This document shows positions 24,911 to 35,679 of a DNA stretch of 64,000 nt, piece after piece. Position numbers and translations under genes: made by a program. The notes beneath the pieces are model-generated. The model was not told where the DNA came from. It searched no databases and saw only the letters and a program-made list of their open reading frames with translations. The stretch comes from Actinoplanes siamensis. Its GTDB lineage: Bacteria; Actinomycetota; Actinomycetes; Mycobacteriales; Micromonosporaceae. The DNA lies in NCBI RefSeq assembly GCF_016862395.1, contig NZ_BOMW01000065.1, positions 1-64,000 on the forward strand. Reading direction: 5' to 3'. How positions within the stretch are numbered: position 1 is the stretch's first letter; the number at the start of each line of letters is the position of its first letter.

Positions 24911-25591
24911 TCACCCGAACGGGTGATTCACCATCGGCATAACGGTCAATTTGTGGGCGCTCTGTCGCCACGCGACTCCATATGGTGCCGAAATTCCCAC
25001 CCAGGTGCCCGCTGTGCGCACCCGAGCCACCACCGGCTCGGCGTCGTCCGAACCCGGAACAGTGGTCCGCGGACCCAGGAAACCCATCCGGGCGACCGCC
25101 TGAACGAGTCGCTGGGAGACCTCGACCGGGCCGCCGCTGGCCGGAGTGACGACCAGCGCGACGTGATCGAGAAGCGCGTCGCGGACCGCCCGCTGCCCGA
25201 CCGCGCGTCCGGCGAGACCGCCCGCGGTGACCTCGCGGAGGGTTCCGGCGGCGGCCGCGGCGAGCCGGACCAGCTCCGTACCGGAAATCGATTCGACAGC
25301 CGTGCTGAGCGCCGGCGGCAGCGCCCAGCGCCACCGGGTGTCCCGGCGCTCCGGCAGGCGCTCGCCGCCGGTCGCGAGCACCGCCAGCAGCTCGGCGGCG
25401 GACACCGTGGCGTCGCCCGGACCGGGGCCGGCCACCTCGCGGGTGACCAGCACGTCCCAGGGGAGATGCGCCCAGAGGGCGGTTCGGCCGCCGGCCGACC
25501 GGAGCCGGACCGGCGCTCCCGGATCCAGCCGGGTCAGGCGGGCCAGGAACGCGCCCGCGTCGGGAACCCCGAGCAGGCCGTGCCCAGTCAT
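24911..25591 (-). CDS. Hypothetical protein downstream of thioesterase
   Basis: A 226-residue protein with no recognised domain. It begins MTGHGLLGVPDAGAFLARLT and is mostly helical with Ala/Val-rich segments but no membrane helix. The ATG overlaps the TGA of the thioesterase gene (ATGA 25588-25591), so translation is coupled; this fixes the start even though the frame is open upstream to 25828. It is the last gene of the ettA-thioesterase operon. Confidence 0.8.
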   Translation of the reverse strand: MTGHGLLGVPDAGAFLARLTRLDPGAPVRLRSAGGRTALWAHLPWDVLVTREVAGPGPGDATVSAAELLAVLATGGERLPERRDTRWRWALPPALSTAVESISGTELVRLAAAAAGTLREVTAGGLAGRAVGQRAVRDALLDHVALVVTPASGGPVEVSQRLVQAVARMGFLGPRTTVPGSDDAEPVVARVRTAGTWVGISAPYGVAWRQSAHKLTVMPMVNHPFG

Positions 25592-26053
25592 GACCGGCCC
25601 CCGGCGGAGCCGGATCCGACCGTCCCGTCCCCGGCGGCGCCGGGCTCGGGTGACCCGCTGCCGACGTACGGCATCAGGAACTCCCTCTCCTCCGGCGTCA
25701 GCCGCCGGGGATGCCCGGCGACCAGGTGGTACGGCACACACACCGACTTCGCCCGGCTGGCCAGCACCCCGTCGTCGAACAGCTCGTAGGAGACGGTGAA
25801 CGCCGCCGCCCGCAGCTCGGAGATCCACATCTCCACCCGCACCGGCTCGCCGAAGTCCACCGGCCGCAGGTAGTCGATCTCGTGGCGGGCGATGACGATG
25901 CCCTCCTCGAAGGACCCGAGCCCGTGCTTGCGGGCCCCGACGAAGAACATCGCCACCCGCGCCTCCTCGTAGAGGGTGAGGAAGCGCGCGTTGTTGACGT
26001 GCCCGTACGCGTCCATGTCGGACCAGCGCACGGGCACGTCGTAGACGAACCGC

Positions 26054-26061
<8 letters not shown>
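25588..26061 (-). CDS. Acyl-CoA thioesterase (4HBT family)
   Basis: A 157-residue hotdog-fold thioesterase. The active-site helix segment VRWSDMDAYGHVNNARFLTLYEEAR carries the catalytic Asp and the HVNN motif of 4-hydroxybenzoyl-CoA-type enzymes; DYLRPVDFGEPVRVEMWI follows as usual. The C-terminal 25 residues are Gly/Ser-rich. It hydrolyses acyl thioesters, substrate unknown. Its ATG lies inside the 3' end of ettA (8-nt overlap) and its stop overlaps the next gene's start. A thioesterase next to EttA is also found in mycobacteria (Rv2475c-Rv2477c). Confidence 0.92.
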
Positions 26062-27730
<1,669 letters not shown>

Positions 27731-27826
27731 GGTGTGCCCTACCTCCGAGGTCGTCGATTTCCGGTGCCGAATCAAAGGACAATCTTTCCAGGTCCCACGG
27801 CCGCCGTGAACGCCAACCCCGGCCGG

Positions 27827-28369
27827 TCAGTCCGGAACCACCTTCCGCACTTCCTCGGCGCCGCTGGACCGGCGGATCACCACGCGCTCACCGCTCACCG
27901 TGAAGACCGTCCTGTCCCAGGTGGCGACGGCCCGGAAGCTGCCGTCCGGCAGACGCTCCACGTCCGGGAGGAAGAGCGCGGTCCGTCCCTCCTCCCACGG
28001 CGCGTCCTGGCCACCCTTGTTGGCGTGGTAGAAGAGCTTCCCCGCCTCGTCCTGGCAGATCCACACGACCGACTTGCGGTCGGTGGTGATCCGCAGGACC
28101 TGGGACAGTGTTCCCAACGCTCCCGCGCCGCCTCCCATTTCCTGGCTCTGCTTCGGGCACGGGCCGTCGGTGGCCAGCAGGATCGGCGCCGGCGAGGCCC
28201 AGGCCGAGGGCGATCCGGGGCCCGTGGTCACCGGCTTCCGGCCGCGGCGCTCGCTCAGCAGGTACCCCCCGATCATGCCGATGATCGTGAGCAGCACCGT
28301 GGCGATCACCACAGGAAAGAAGATCAGGCGGCGCGGCTGGGAATGATCATCGAGGGGGGCCACCGGCAC
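27827..28369 (-). CDS. Single-pass membrane protein of unknown function
   Basis: A 180-residue protein. A short cytosolic N-terminus (PLDDHSQPRR) precedes a transmembrane helix (LIFFPVVIATVLLTIIGMIGGYLL). The remaining about 140 residues, presumably outside, contain two Cys (DGPCPKQ and VWICQDE) and a beta-rich domain ending RSSGAEEVRKVVPD. No family recognised. Starts GTG 28369 and GTG 28363 are both possible; the latter gives MAPLDDHSQPRR. Divergent from otsA. Confidence 0.8.
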   Translation of the reverse strand: MPVAPLDDHSQPRRLIFFPVVIATVLLTIIGMIGGYLLSERRGRKPVTTGPGSPSAWASPAPILLATDGPCPKQSQEMGGGAGALGTLSQVLRITTDRKSVVWICQDEAGKLFYHANKGGQDAPWEEGRTALFLPDVERLPDGSFRAVATWDRTVFTVSGERVVIRRSSGAEEVRKVVPD

Positions 28370-28477
28370 AGGATGGCATCCCGGTCAAAACCATATGACC
28401 AGAGTGGGTACGACCCGGGCTGGCTACGCACAGTAGGCTCGGCTTGGGAACAGAAACCACCCGGAGGTGTACTCAGC

Positions 28478-29875
28478 GTGGCCCAACGAAGTTCCTTCGT
28501 CGTCGTCGCCAACCGTCTACCCGTTGACGAGGTCACTCTGCCGAGCGGGGAGCGGCAGTGGCGGCCCAGCCCAGGTGGCCTGGTCACGGCCCTGCATCCG
28601 GTGCTCACCGAGCACCGCGGCACCTGGATCGGCTGGGCCGGCGGGGACGGCCCAGCCCCTGAACCATTCGATCTCGAAGGCATTCACATCCACGCGGTGC
28701 CATTGAGCGCCGACGAACTCGAACGCTATTACGAGGGCCAGTCGAATGCGACGATCTGGCCGCTTTATCACGATGCGGTGGAAACCCCGGTCTACAAACG
28801 CCGCTGGCGCGACTCGTACCGCGCGGTGAATCAACGGTTCGCCGAGGCGGCGGCCGACGTGGCGGCCGAGGGCGCCACCGTCTGGGTGCAGGACTACCAG
28901 CTCCAGTTGGTGCCCGCGATGCTCCGGGACATGCGTCCCGACCTGCGGATCGGGTTCTTCCTGCACATCCCGTTCCCGCCGATCGAGCTGTTCATGCAGA
29001 TGCCGTTCCGGGCCGAGATCCTGCGCGGCCTGCTCGGCGCCGACCTGGTCGGCTTCCAGCAGCGGCTGGCCGCGCAGAACTTCGTACGGCTGGCCCGGCA
29101 CCTGCTCGGCCTGCGCTACGAGGGCCAGTCCATCCAGGTGGACGGGCGCAAGGTGAAGGCCGGCGCGTTCCCGATCAGCATCGACACCAAGGACATGGAA
29201 CGCCTGGCCGCCGACCCCGCGGTGCAGGCCCGGGCCAAGCAGATCCGGGCCGAGCTGGGCGATCCCGAGACGGTGATCCTCGGCGTCGACCGGCTGGACT
29301 ACACCAAGGGTATCGAGCTGCGTCTCAAGGCGTTCCGTGAGCTGCTGGCCGACGGCAAGCTCAACGTCGGCGAGGCGGTGATGGTGCAGGTCGCGACGCC
29401 CAGCCGGGAGCGGGTCGAGCACTACCAGACGCTGCGGGTCAAGGTCGAGCGCGAGGTCGGCCGGATCAACGGCGAGTTCGGCAAGGTGGGCGTGCCCGCC
29501 GTGCACTACCTGCACCAGTCGTACAGCAAGCAGGAACTGGCAGCGATGTACGTGGCGGCCGACGTCATGATGGTGACCCCGCTGCGGGACGGGATGAACC
29601 TGGTCGCCAAGGAGTACATCGCCTGCCGCGGCGACACCGGGGGCGCGCTGGTGCTCAGCGAGTTCGCCGGCGCCGCCACGGAGCTGCGCCAGGCCTTCCT
29701 GTGCAACCCGCACGACCCGGACGGCGTGAAGGACGCGCTGCTGCGGGCGGTCGGCTCGGAGCCGGCCGAGCTCAAGCGCCGGATGCGGGTGATGCAGCGC
29801 CACCTGCGCACCCACGACGTCGCCAGGTGGGCCCGCACGTTCCTCGACGAGCTCGGGGCCGACGAGCAGGAGTGA
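28478..29875 (+). CDS. otsA: Trehalose-6-phosphate synthase
   Basis: A 465-residue GT20 enzyme that transfers glucose from a nucleotide donor to glucose 6-phosphate. Motifs include VVANRLPV at the start, WVQDYQLQLVP, the helix FFLHIPFPPIELFMQMPFR, GVDRLDYTKGIELRL (donor phosphate Arg/Lys) and TPLRDGMNLVAKEYIACR. GTG 28478 has SD GGAGG at 28463-28467, 10 nt away; the frame continues open far upstream without homology. No otsB in the window. A strong hairpin follows. Confidence 0.96.
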   Translation: MAQRSSFVVVANRLPVDEVTLPSGERQWRPSPGGLVTALHPVLTEHRGTWIGWAGGDGPAPEPFDLEGIHIHAVPLSADELERYYEGQSNATIWPLYHDAVETPVYKRRWRDSYRAVNQRFAEAAADVAAEGATVWVQDYQLQLVPAMLRDMRPDLRIGFFLHIPFPPIELFMQMPFRAEILRGLLGADLVGFQQRLAAQNFVRLARHLLGLRYEGQSIQVDGRKVKAGAFPISIDTKDMERLAADPAVQARAKQIRAELGDPETVILGVDRLDYTKGIELRLKAFRELLADGKLNVGEAVMVQVATPSRERVEHYQTLRVKVEREVGRINGEFGKVGVPAVHYLHQSYSKQELAAMYVAADVMMVTPLRDGMNLVAKEYIACRGDTGGALVLSEFAGAATELRQAFLCNPHDPDGVKDALLRAVGSEPAELKRRMRVMQRHLRTHDVARWARTFLDELGADEQE

Positions 29876-29883
29876 CGAACCAC

Positions 29884-29925
29884 GCTTCCCGGCGCCGGGC
29901 CGCTTCGGGTCCGGCGCCGGGAAGC
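29884..29925. terminator. Hairpin between otsA and cobA (convergent)
   Basis: GCTTCCCGGCGCCGG (29884-29898) pairs perfectly with CCGGCGCCGGGAAGC (29911-29925) across a 12-nt loop. It lies between two convergent genes and has no long T-tract, so it probably works in both directions. Confidence 0.75.
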
Positions 29926-29938
29926 CTGGGTACGCCGG

Positions 29939-31147
29939 TCAGCCGGCGGCCGGGCGGAACGCCGCGGTGACCGCGACGACGTCGCCGATCACCACCACCG
30001 CCGGCGGCCGGATCCCGGCGGCCGTGACCTCGCCGGCCACCGCGCCGAGCGTGCTGCGCAGCGAGCGCTGGTGCGCCGTCGACCCTTCCTGGATCACCGC
30101 GACCGGGGTGTCCGCGTCCCGGCCCTCGGCGACCAGGCGCTCCGCGATCCCCGGCAGGTTCTTCAACCCCATCAGCACGACCAGCGTGCCGCGCAGCCGG
30201 GCCAGCGCGGCCCAGTCCACCAGCGAGTCCGGGTGATCCGGCGGGATGTGCCCGGAGACCACCGTGAACTCGTGCGCCACCCCGCGGTGCGTGACCGGGA
30301 CGCCGGCCAGCGCGGGCGCCGCGATCGAGCTGGTCACGCCGGGCACCACCAGCACCGGGACGCCTGCCTGCGCACAGGCCAGGGCCTCCTCACCACCGCG
30401 GCCGAAGACGAAGTTGTCGCCGCCCTTGAGTCGGACCACGAACTTGCCCTGCAGCGCCCGGTCCACCAGGACCCGGTTGATCTCCTCCTGGGCGGCGGAC
30501 GGCCCGTACGGGATCTTCGCGGCGTCGATCAGCTCGACCTCCGGCCGCAACTCGCCGAGGAGCATGCCGGGGACCAGCCGGTCGGCGACCACCACGTCGG
30601 CGGCGCCCAGCAGCCGGCGGCCTTTCACGGTGATCAACTCGGGGTCGCCGGGGCCGGCGCCGACCAGCGCGACGCCCTTGAGCTCGGGCGCGGCCGGCGG
30701 CGTCGCCTCCAGCGCGTGCGCGACCAGGTCACGGACCGCCATGGCGCGCCGGCGGTCGCCACCGTCGGTCACCGCGACGGTCACCTGCCCGTGCCGGGTG
30801 ACCGCGGGCGTCCACGCGGTGGCGGCGTCCCGGTCGTCCGCCCGTACACAGAAGACTCGCTGATCCTCGGCGGCGGCGCTGACCTGGGCCGCCGACTCCG
30901 GATCGTCGACCGCGACATGGACCAGCCAGGCGCCCTCGACATCGCCCGGCGCGAAGCGCCGCGGCGTCCAGGTGGCCCGACCGGCGTCGACGTGCGCCCG
31001 CAGCGCCGGCGTCAGCTCGGGCGCGACGATGTCGACACGCGCCCCGGCCGCGATCAGCCCCGGCACCCGGCGGGTCGCCACCGAGCCGCCGCCGACCACC
31101 AGCACCCGGCGCCCCTGCAGGCGCAACGCCATCGGATAGAGGCTCAT
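29939..31147 (-). CDS. cobA: Uroporphyrinogen-III methyltransferase fused to precorrin-2 dehydrogenase-like domain
   Basis: A 402-residue bifunctional siroheme/cobalamin enzyme. The N-terminal about 150 residues form a Rossmann precorrin-2 dehydrogenase/ferrochelatase-like domain (LVVGGGSVATRRVPGLIAAGARVDIVAPE). The C-terminal SAM-dependent methyltransferase domain has VALVGAGPGDPELITVKG, ADVVVADRLV, VVRLKGGDNFVFGRGGEE and GVPVTHRG. It methylates uroporphyrinogen III to precorrin-2, the branch point to siroheme and cobalamin. Its ATG overlaps the cobT stop (ATGA 31144-31147). Last gene of the cobC-cobT-cobA set. Confidence 0.93.
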   Translation of the reverse strand: MSLYPMALRLQGRRVLVVGGGSVATRRVPGLIAAGARVDIVAPELTPALRAHVDAGRATWTPRRFAPGDVEGAWLVHVAVDDPESAAQVSAAAEDQRVFCVRADDRDAATAWTPAVTRHGQVTVAVTDGGDRRRAMAVRDLVAHALEATPPAAPELKGVALVGAGPGDPELITVKGRRLLGAADVVVADRLVPGMLLGELRPEVELIDAAKIPYGPSAAQEEINRVLVDRALQGKFVVRLKGGDNFVFGRGGEEALACAQAGVPVLVVPGVTSSIAAPALAGVPVTHRGVAHEFTVVSGHIPPDHPDSLVDWAALARLRGTLVVLMGLKNLPGIAERLVAEGRDADTPVAVIQEGSTAHQRSLRSTLGAVAGEVTAAGIRPPAVVVIGDVVAVTAAFRPAAG

Positions 31148-32196
31148 TTCTCGGACACCCCCGCGCTGTCGAACGTGGACACCTCGTGCAGCACCCGGAC
31201 CGCGGCCGTGACGACCGGCAGCGCCAGCGCCGCGCCGCTGCCCTCGCCCAGACGCATCCCGAGGTCGAGCAGCGGTTCCAGGCCCAGGTGGGCGAGCGCC
31301 ACGGTGGCGCCCGGCTCGGCCGAGCGGTGCCCGGCGACCATCGCGGCCACCGCGTCCGGGGCGAACGCGGCGGCGGCCAGCGCGGCCGAGGCGGCGATCA
31401 CGCCGTCCACGATCACCGGCACCCGGTGCGCCGCGGCGCCCAGAACGAGACCGGTCAGCGCGGCGTGCTCCAGCCCGCCGACCGTGGCCAGCACGCCGAG
31501 CGGGTCGGCCGCCACCGGCGTGTGCCGGGCCAGCGCCGCGGCGATCACCTCGGTCTTGCGCGCCAGCGTCGCGTCGTCGATGCCCGTGCCGCGGCCGGTC
31601 ACGGCGGCCGGGGCGGAACCGGTGAAGACCGCGATCAGCGCCGCGGCCGGCGTCGTGTTGGCGATCCCCATGTCACCGGTGAGCAGGCACTTCGCGCCGG
31701 CCTCGACCAGTTGCCCGGCGACCGCGATCCCGAGCTCGACGGCGGCCAGCGCCTCCTCGCGGGTCAGCGCCGGCTCCACGGTCATGTCCCGGGTGCCCCG
31801 GCGGATGTTCGCGTCCAGCAGGTTCGGCCCGCCGTGCAGCGGGATCGCCACCCCGGCGTCGATCACCATCACGTCCGCGCCGGCCTGCCTGGCGAACGCG
31901 TTCACCACCGCGCCACCGGCCACGAAGTTCGCCACCATCTGCGCGGTGACCTCCTGCGGCCACGGCGAGACGCCCTGCGCGTGCACGCCGTGGTCGCCGG
32001 CGAAGACCACGATCGTGGCCGGCTCCGGCAGCGGCGGCGGGCAGGTCCCGGCCAGGCCGGCCAGCCGCACCGACAGCTCCTCCAGGCGGCCCAGCGAGCC
32101 GGCCGGCTTGGTGAGCCGGGACTGCAGCTCGCGGGCGGCGGCCATGGCCTGCCCGTCGGCCGGGCGGATGGCCGCCAGGGTGGTCTCCAGGGTCAC
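31144..32196 (-). CDS. cobT: Nicotinate-nucleotide--dimethylbenzimidazole phosphoribosyltransferase
   Basis: A 350-residue CobT that activates the lower ligand of cobalamin as alpha-ribazole phosphate. Characteristic segments are SLGRLEELSVRLAG, VFAGDHGVHAQGVSPWPQEVT, GDMGIANTTPAAALIA, GRGTGIDDATLARK, LGAAAHRVPVIVDGVI and the C-terminal catalytic Glu in MRLGEGSGAALALP. ATG 32194-32196; 37 nt after cobC, so probably co-transcribed, and coupled to cobA by a 4-nt overlap. Confidence 0.95.
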   Translation of the reverse strand: MTLETTLAAIRPADGQAMAAARELQSRLTKPAGSLGRLEELSVRLAGLAGTCPPPLPEPATIVVFAGDHGVHAQGVSPWPQEVTAQMVANFVAGGAVVNAFARQAGADVMVIDAGVAIPLHGGPNLLDANIRRGTRDMTVEPALTREEALAAVELGIAVAGQLVEAGAKCLLTGDMGIANTTPAAALIAVFTGSAPAAVTGRGTGIDDATLARKTEVIAAALARHTPVAADPLGVLATVGGLEHAALTGLVLGAAAHRVPVIVDGVIAASAALAAAAFAPDAVAAMVAGHRSAEPGATVALAHLGLEPLLDLGMRLGEGSGAALALPVVTAAVRVLHEVSTFDSAGVSEK

Positions 32197-32233
32197 GGTC
32201 GCTCCTCGATCACTTTGTCGGTGCGCTCTCGTA

Positions 32234-33292
32234 TCACTCGTCGATGCGGTCGCGGATCACTTCTCGCAGAGTCTGCGCGAACCGGTCCGTGGTGGCAGTG
32301 TCGCGCACCGCTATCCGGAGCCAGTCGGGGCCCAGGCCCGGGAAAGTGTCGCCACGACGCACCGCGTACCCACGTTTTCGCAGTTCAGCGCGCACCTGGT
32401 CGGCGCCGCGCAGACGTACCGCGACAAAGGTGGAGGCCGGGTCGCCGGCAACCGTGACACTCGGCACGTGTCGCAACTGTTCCAGCAGGTGGGCGCGGTC
32501 GGCGGCGACCGCCGCCGCGATCTCGCGTTCGGCGGCGACCGCCGCCGGCGACGCGCATGCGGCCGCCGCCGCGAGTGCCGGCGTGGAGACCGCCCAGAGT
32601 GGCTGCGCCGCGGCCAGCCGCGGCAGCAGGCCGGCCGGGCCCAGCAGGTAGCCGACCCGCAGGCCGGCCAGGCCCCAGGTCTTGGTCAGGCTGCGCAGCA
32701 CGACCAGGCCGGGCAGGTCCCGGCGCTGGGCCAGGGACTCCGGCTCGCCGGGGCAGCCGGCCCGGTACGTGGTGTCCGCGAACGCCTCGTCCACCACCAG
32801 CACCCGTCCCGGGCGGGCCAGCTTCGCCACGTCCACGGCCGGGTGCAGCACCGACGTCGGGTTCGTGGGGTTGCCGACGAAGACCAGGTCGGCGTCGTCC
32901 GGCACCAGCCCCGGGTCGAGCCGGAAGCCGTCCTCCGCGCGCAGCAGCACCCGGTCCACCCGGTGGCCGGCGTTGCGCAGCGCCGCCTCCGGCTCGGTGA
33001 ACTGCGGATGCACCACGACCGGCCGGCGCGCCCCGCGCAGCGCCTGCGCGAGCAGCACGAACGCCTGCGCGGCGCCGGCCGTGAGCAGCACCTCGGCCGG
33101 GTCCCGGCGATGCCGCGCGGCGACCGCGGCGGTGGCCGCGGTGGCGTCCGGGTACGCGGCGAGCCGGCCCAGCGACTCCCGGATCGGGTCGGCCAGCCAG
33201 GCCGGCATCTCCTGGTGCCGGACGTTGACCGCGAGATCGATCAGGCCCGCCCCGACCTCGGCGTCGCCGTGATGATCAAGATCGAACGTCAT
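32234..33292 (-). CDS. cobC: PLP-dependent CobC-like aminotransferase-fold enzyme (Rv2231c family)
   Basis: A 352-residue fold-type I PLP enzyme. DLAVNVRHQEMPAWL at the start, FVGNPTNPTSVLHP (PLP-binding Asn/Pro), VVDEAFAD and the Schiff-base lysine in RSLTKTWGLAGLRVGYLLG are evident; the end EVIRDRIDE matches the Rv2231c group. Relatives of CobD/CobC decarboxylate threonine phosphate to aminopropanol phosphate for the nucleotide loop; which reaction this one does is inferred from its place before cobT. ATG 33290-33292 is chosen because it starts the conserved DLDHHGDAEVG. Confidence 0.88.
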   Translation of the reverse strand: MTFDLDHHGDAEVGAGLIDLAVNVRHQEMPAWLADPIRESLGRLAAYPDATAATAAVAARHRRDPAEVLLTAGAAQAFVLLAQALRGARRPVVVHPQFTEPEAALRNAGHRVDRVLLRAEDGFRLDPGLVPDDADLVFVGNPTNPTSVLHPAVDVAKLARPGRVLVVDEAFADTTYRAGCPGEPESLAQRRDLPGLVVLRSLTKTWGLAGLRVGYLLGPAGLLPRLAAAQPLWAVSTPALAAAAACASPAAVAAEREIAAAVAADRAHLLEQLRHVPSVTVAGDPASTFVAVRLRGADQVRAELRKRGYAVRRGDTFPGLGPDWLRIAVRDTATTDRFAQTLREVIRDRIDE

Positions 33293-33384
33293 GCGCACAG
33301 CATGCCGCAGCCCGGACTGTCGCGGAAATGTCTCACTTCTGGCGTTCGTGAGGAACATGAGGGCTTCTGTCATAACTTCAGGGG

Positions 33385-35526
33385 GTGACTGACCGCCGCC
33401 CCACCGCAGCCGGACGAGTCGCCCTCCTGATCCGCGCCGGGCTCATCGCGGGCCTGGTGATCGCCGGGCTGGCCTATCCGTTCACGGCACTGGCCGGGAT
33501 GGGCATCAAAGCCGGCAGCGACGCCCTGGAGGACATGCCGGAGCGGCTCACCGAGACGCCCGCGGCGCAGACCACCTACGTCTACGCCAACGACGGCAGG
33601 ACGCCGCTGACCATGTTCTACGAGGAGTACCGGCGGCAGGTCCCGCTCAAGGACATGTCGCCGTACATCGCCCAGGCCATCGTGGCGTCCGAGGACACCC
33701 GCTTCTACGAGCACCACGGCGTCGACGTGAAGGGGGTGGCCCGCGCCTTCGTCGCCAACCAGCAGGCCGGCGGGGTGTCCCAGGGCGCGTCGACGCTGAC
33801 CATGCAGTACGTGCGGATGGCCCTGCGGGACAGCGCGAGGACGCCGAAGCAGGCCCTGGAGGCCACCGAGCAGACCACCACGCGCAAACTGCGGGAGATG
33901 CGGCTCGCCGTCGAGGTGGAACAGCGGCTCAGCAAGCAGGAGATCCTGCAGCGGTATCTGAACGCGGCGTACTTCGGCCACCGGGCGTACGGGATCTACG
34001 CGGCCTCCGAGGTGTTCTTCTCCAAGCCGGCGCGGGACCTGACCCTGAACGAGGCGGCGCTGCTCGCCGGGCTGGTCAAAGCGCCGTCGGCGTACGACCC
34101 GGCGATCAGGGACCAGGAGGCCGCGCTGCAGCGGCGCAACTACGTGATCGACCAGATGCTGAAGATCGGCTCGATCACCGCGGCGCAGGCCACCAGCGCC
34201 AAGAGCGCCCGGATCAAGCTGCGCCTGAGCACCCCGCCGAACGACTGCGTCTCGGTCTCCGGCCGGCACAACGACTGGGGCTTCTTCTGCGACTACTTCA
34301 AGAACTGGTGGAAGGAGCAACCGGCCTTCGGCCGGACCGTCCAGGACCGTGAGGAGAAGCTGCGCCGCGGCGGCTACCGGGTGGTCACCTCCATCGACCC
34401 CAGGATTCAGGGGTACGCGATGAGCCACGTGCTCGACAAGGAGAGCCGCAACAGCCCCTTCGCGCACGGCCAGGTGGTGATCCAGCCCGGCACCGGCCGG
34501 ATCGTGAGCATGGCCGTGAACCGGCGGTACTCGTTGCAGCAGGACAACAACGGCAGGCACAGCGACAGGTCCCAGCGCGACGTGCGCGGCAACTACCCGA
34601 ACACGGTGAACCCGCTGCTCGGCGGCGGCGCCATGGCCGGGTACCAGGCCGGCTCCACCTTCAAGATCTTCACGCTGCTGGCCGCTCTGCAGGCGGGGCT
34701 GCCGCTCTCCACGTCGTTCTACGCCCCCGAACGCTTCGTCTCGAAGTACATCACCGCGCCCGGGCCGGCCACCTGCGGGACGAAGTGGTGCCCGAAGAAC
34801 TCCAGCAAGTCGATGACCGGCAACCAGACCATGTGGAGCGGCTTCGGCAAGTCCGTGAACACCTACTTCGTCCAGCTCGAACAGCGGGTCGGCGCGGAGA
34901 AGGCGGTGGCCATGGCGGAGAAGCTCGGTCTGAGGTGGCGTACCGCTGTCGACCGGAAACTCGCCACTCCGGAACACGCGTCCGGGTGGGGCGCGTTCAC
35001 CCTCGGGGTCAGCGACGCCACGCCCGTGGAGATCGCCAACGTGTTCGCCACGGTGGCCGCGGAGGGCAACTACTGCGAGCCGCTGCCGGTGCTGTCCATC
35101 CGGGGCCCCAACGGCAAGGAAGCGACGTACCAGGGCAGGCCCGTCGCGGCGCCGCGCTGCCATCGGGTCTTCAGCCAGGACGTCGCCCGGGCGGCGACCG
35201 ACGCGGCCCGCTGCCCGACCGGTTACGGCTCGGCTCGCGGCAGCTGCGGTGGCCGGGGGACCTCCGAGATGGTGTACGGCACGATGAGGCGCCCGGTCGC
35301 CGGCAAGAGCGGCACCACGGACAAGAACAAGACGGCCTGGTTCAGCGGCTACACCCCGCAACTGGCGGCGTCGGCCTTCGTCGCCGACCCGGACAATCCG
35401 GAACACAACGTGGGCAAGGGGCGGTCGACGATCTCGAAGTACACGGTGGCGCAGACGTTGCGGGACGCGCTCAAGGGTCAGCCCAAGCTCAAGTTCACCC
35501 CACCCTCCGACAAACTCACCTGGTAG
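33385..35526 (+). CDS. Class A penicillin-binding protein (transglycosylase/transpeptidase)
   Basis: A 713-residue bifunctional cell-wall synthase anchored by one N-terminal helix (about 11-38). The GT51 domain has the catalytic EDTRFYEHHGVD (E103), GASTLTMQYVRM and LNAAYFGHRAYG. The transpeptidase domain has S424-TFK427, S490-VN and K641-SGT. It polymerises and crosslinks peptidoglycan. Several extra Cys (TCGTKWC, RCHR, CPTG, SCGG) in the C-terminal half suggest disulfides. GTG 33385 lies 6 nt after a -10-like TAACTT (33373-33378) and has no proper SD, so it may be leaderless. Confidence 0.95.
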   Translation: MTDRRPTAAGRVALLIRAGLIAGLVIAGLAYPFTALAGMGIKAGSDALEDMPERLTETPAAQTTYVYANDGRTPLTMFYEEYRRQVPLKDMSPYIAQAIVASEDTRFYEHHGVDVKGVARAFVANQQAGGVSQGASTLTMQYVRMALRDSARTPKQALEATEQTTTRKLREMRLAVEVEQRLSKQEILQRYLNAAYFGHRAYGIYAASEVFFSKPARDLTLNEAALLAGLVKAPSAYDPAIRDQEAALQRRNYVIDQMLKIGSITAAQATSAKSARIKLRLSTPPNDCVSVSGRHNDWGFFCDYFKNWWKEQPAFGRTVQDREEKLRRGGYRVVTSIDPRIQGYAMSHVLDKESRNSPFAHGQVVIQPGTGRIVSMAVNRRYSLQQDNNGRHSDRSQRDVRGNYPNTVNPLLGGGAMAGYQAGSTFKIFTLLAALQAGLPLSTSFYAPERFVSKYITAPGPATCGTKWCPKNSSKSMTGNQTMWSGFGKSVNTYFVQLEQRVGAEKAVAMAEKLGLRWRTAVDRKLATPEHASGWGAFTLGVSDATPVEIANVFATVAAEGNYCEPLPVLSIRGPNGKEATYQGRPVAAPRCHRVFSQDVARAATDAARCPTGYGSARGSCGGRGTSEMVYGTMRRPVAGKSGTTDKNKTAWFSGYTPQLAASAFVADPDNPEHNVGKGRSTISKYTVAQTLRDALKGQPKLKFTPPSDKLTW

Positions 35527-35537
35527 TCGCCGTTTTG

Positions 35538-35557
35538 GCGCGGCTCCGGGGCCGCGC
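35538..35557 (+). terminator. Short GC hairpin after the PBP gene
   Basis: GCGCGGC (35538-35544) pairs with GCCGCGC (35551-35557) around a 6-nt loop, 11 nt after the stop codon. No T-tract. Confidence 0.45.
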
Positions 35558-35679
35558 GCGACCACCGGCACGCCCAGGTGCCCCTTCCGCAGCCGCCTTC
35601 GCGGGCCCCGCGTGCAGCGGCCGCCCCGCGCACTCCGCGGCGCTCGCCCGCCTGCCCGCTCCCCGCCGCGGCGCGGGCG

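Noticed and set aside
30071..33388. 1105-codon plus-strand frame opposite the cob operon
   Set aside because: Antisense shadow of cobA, cobT and cobC, with Arg/Gly/Pro-biased composition.
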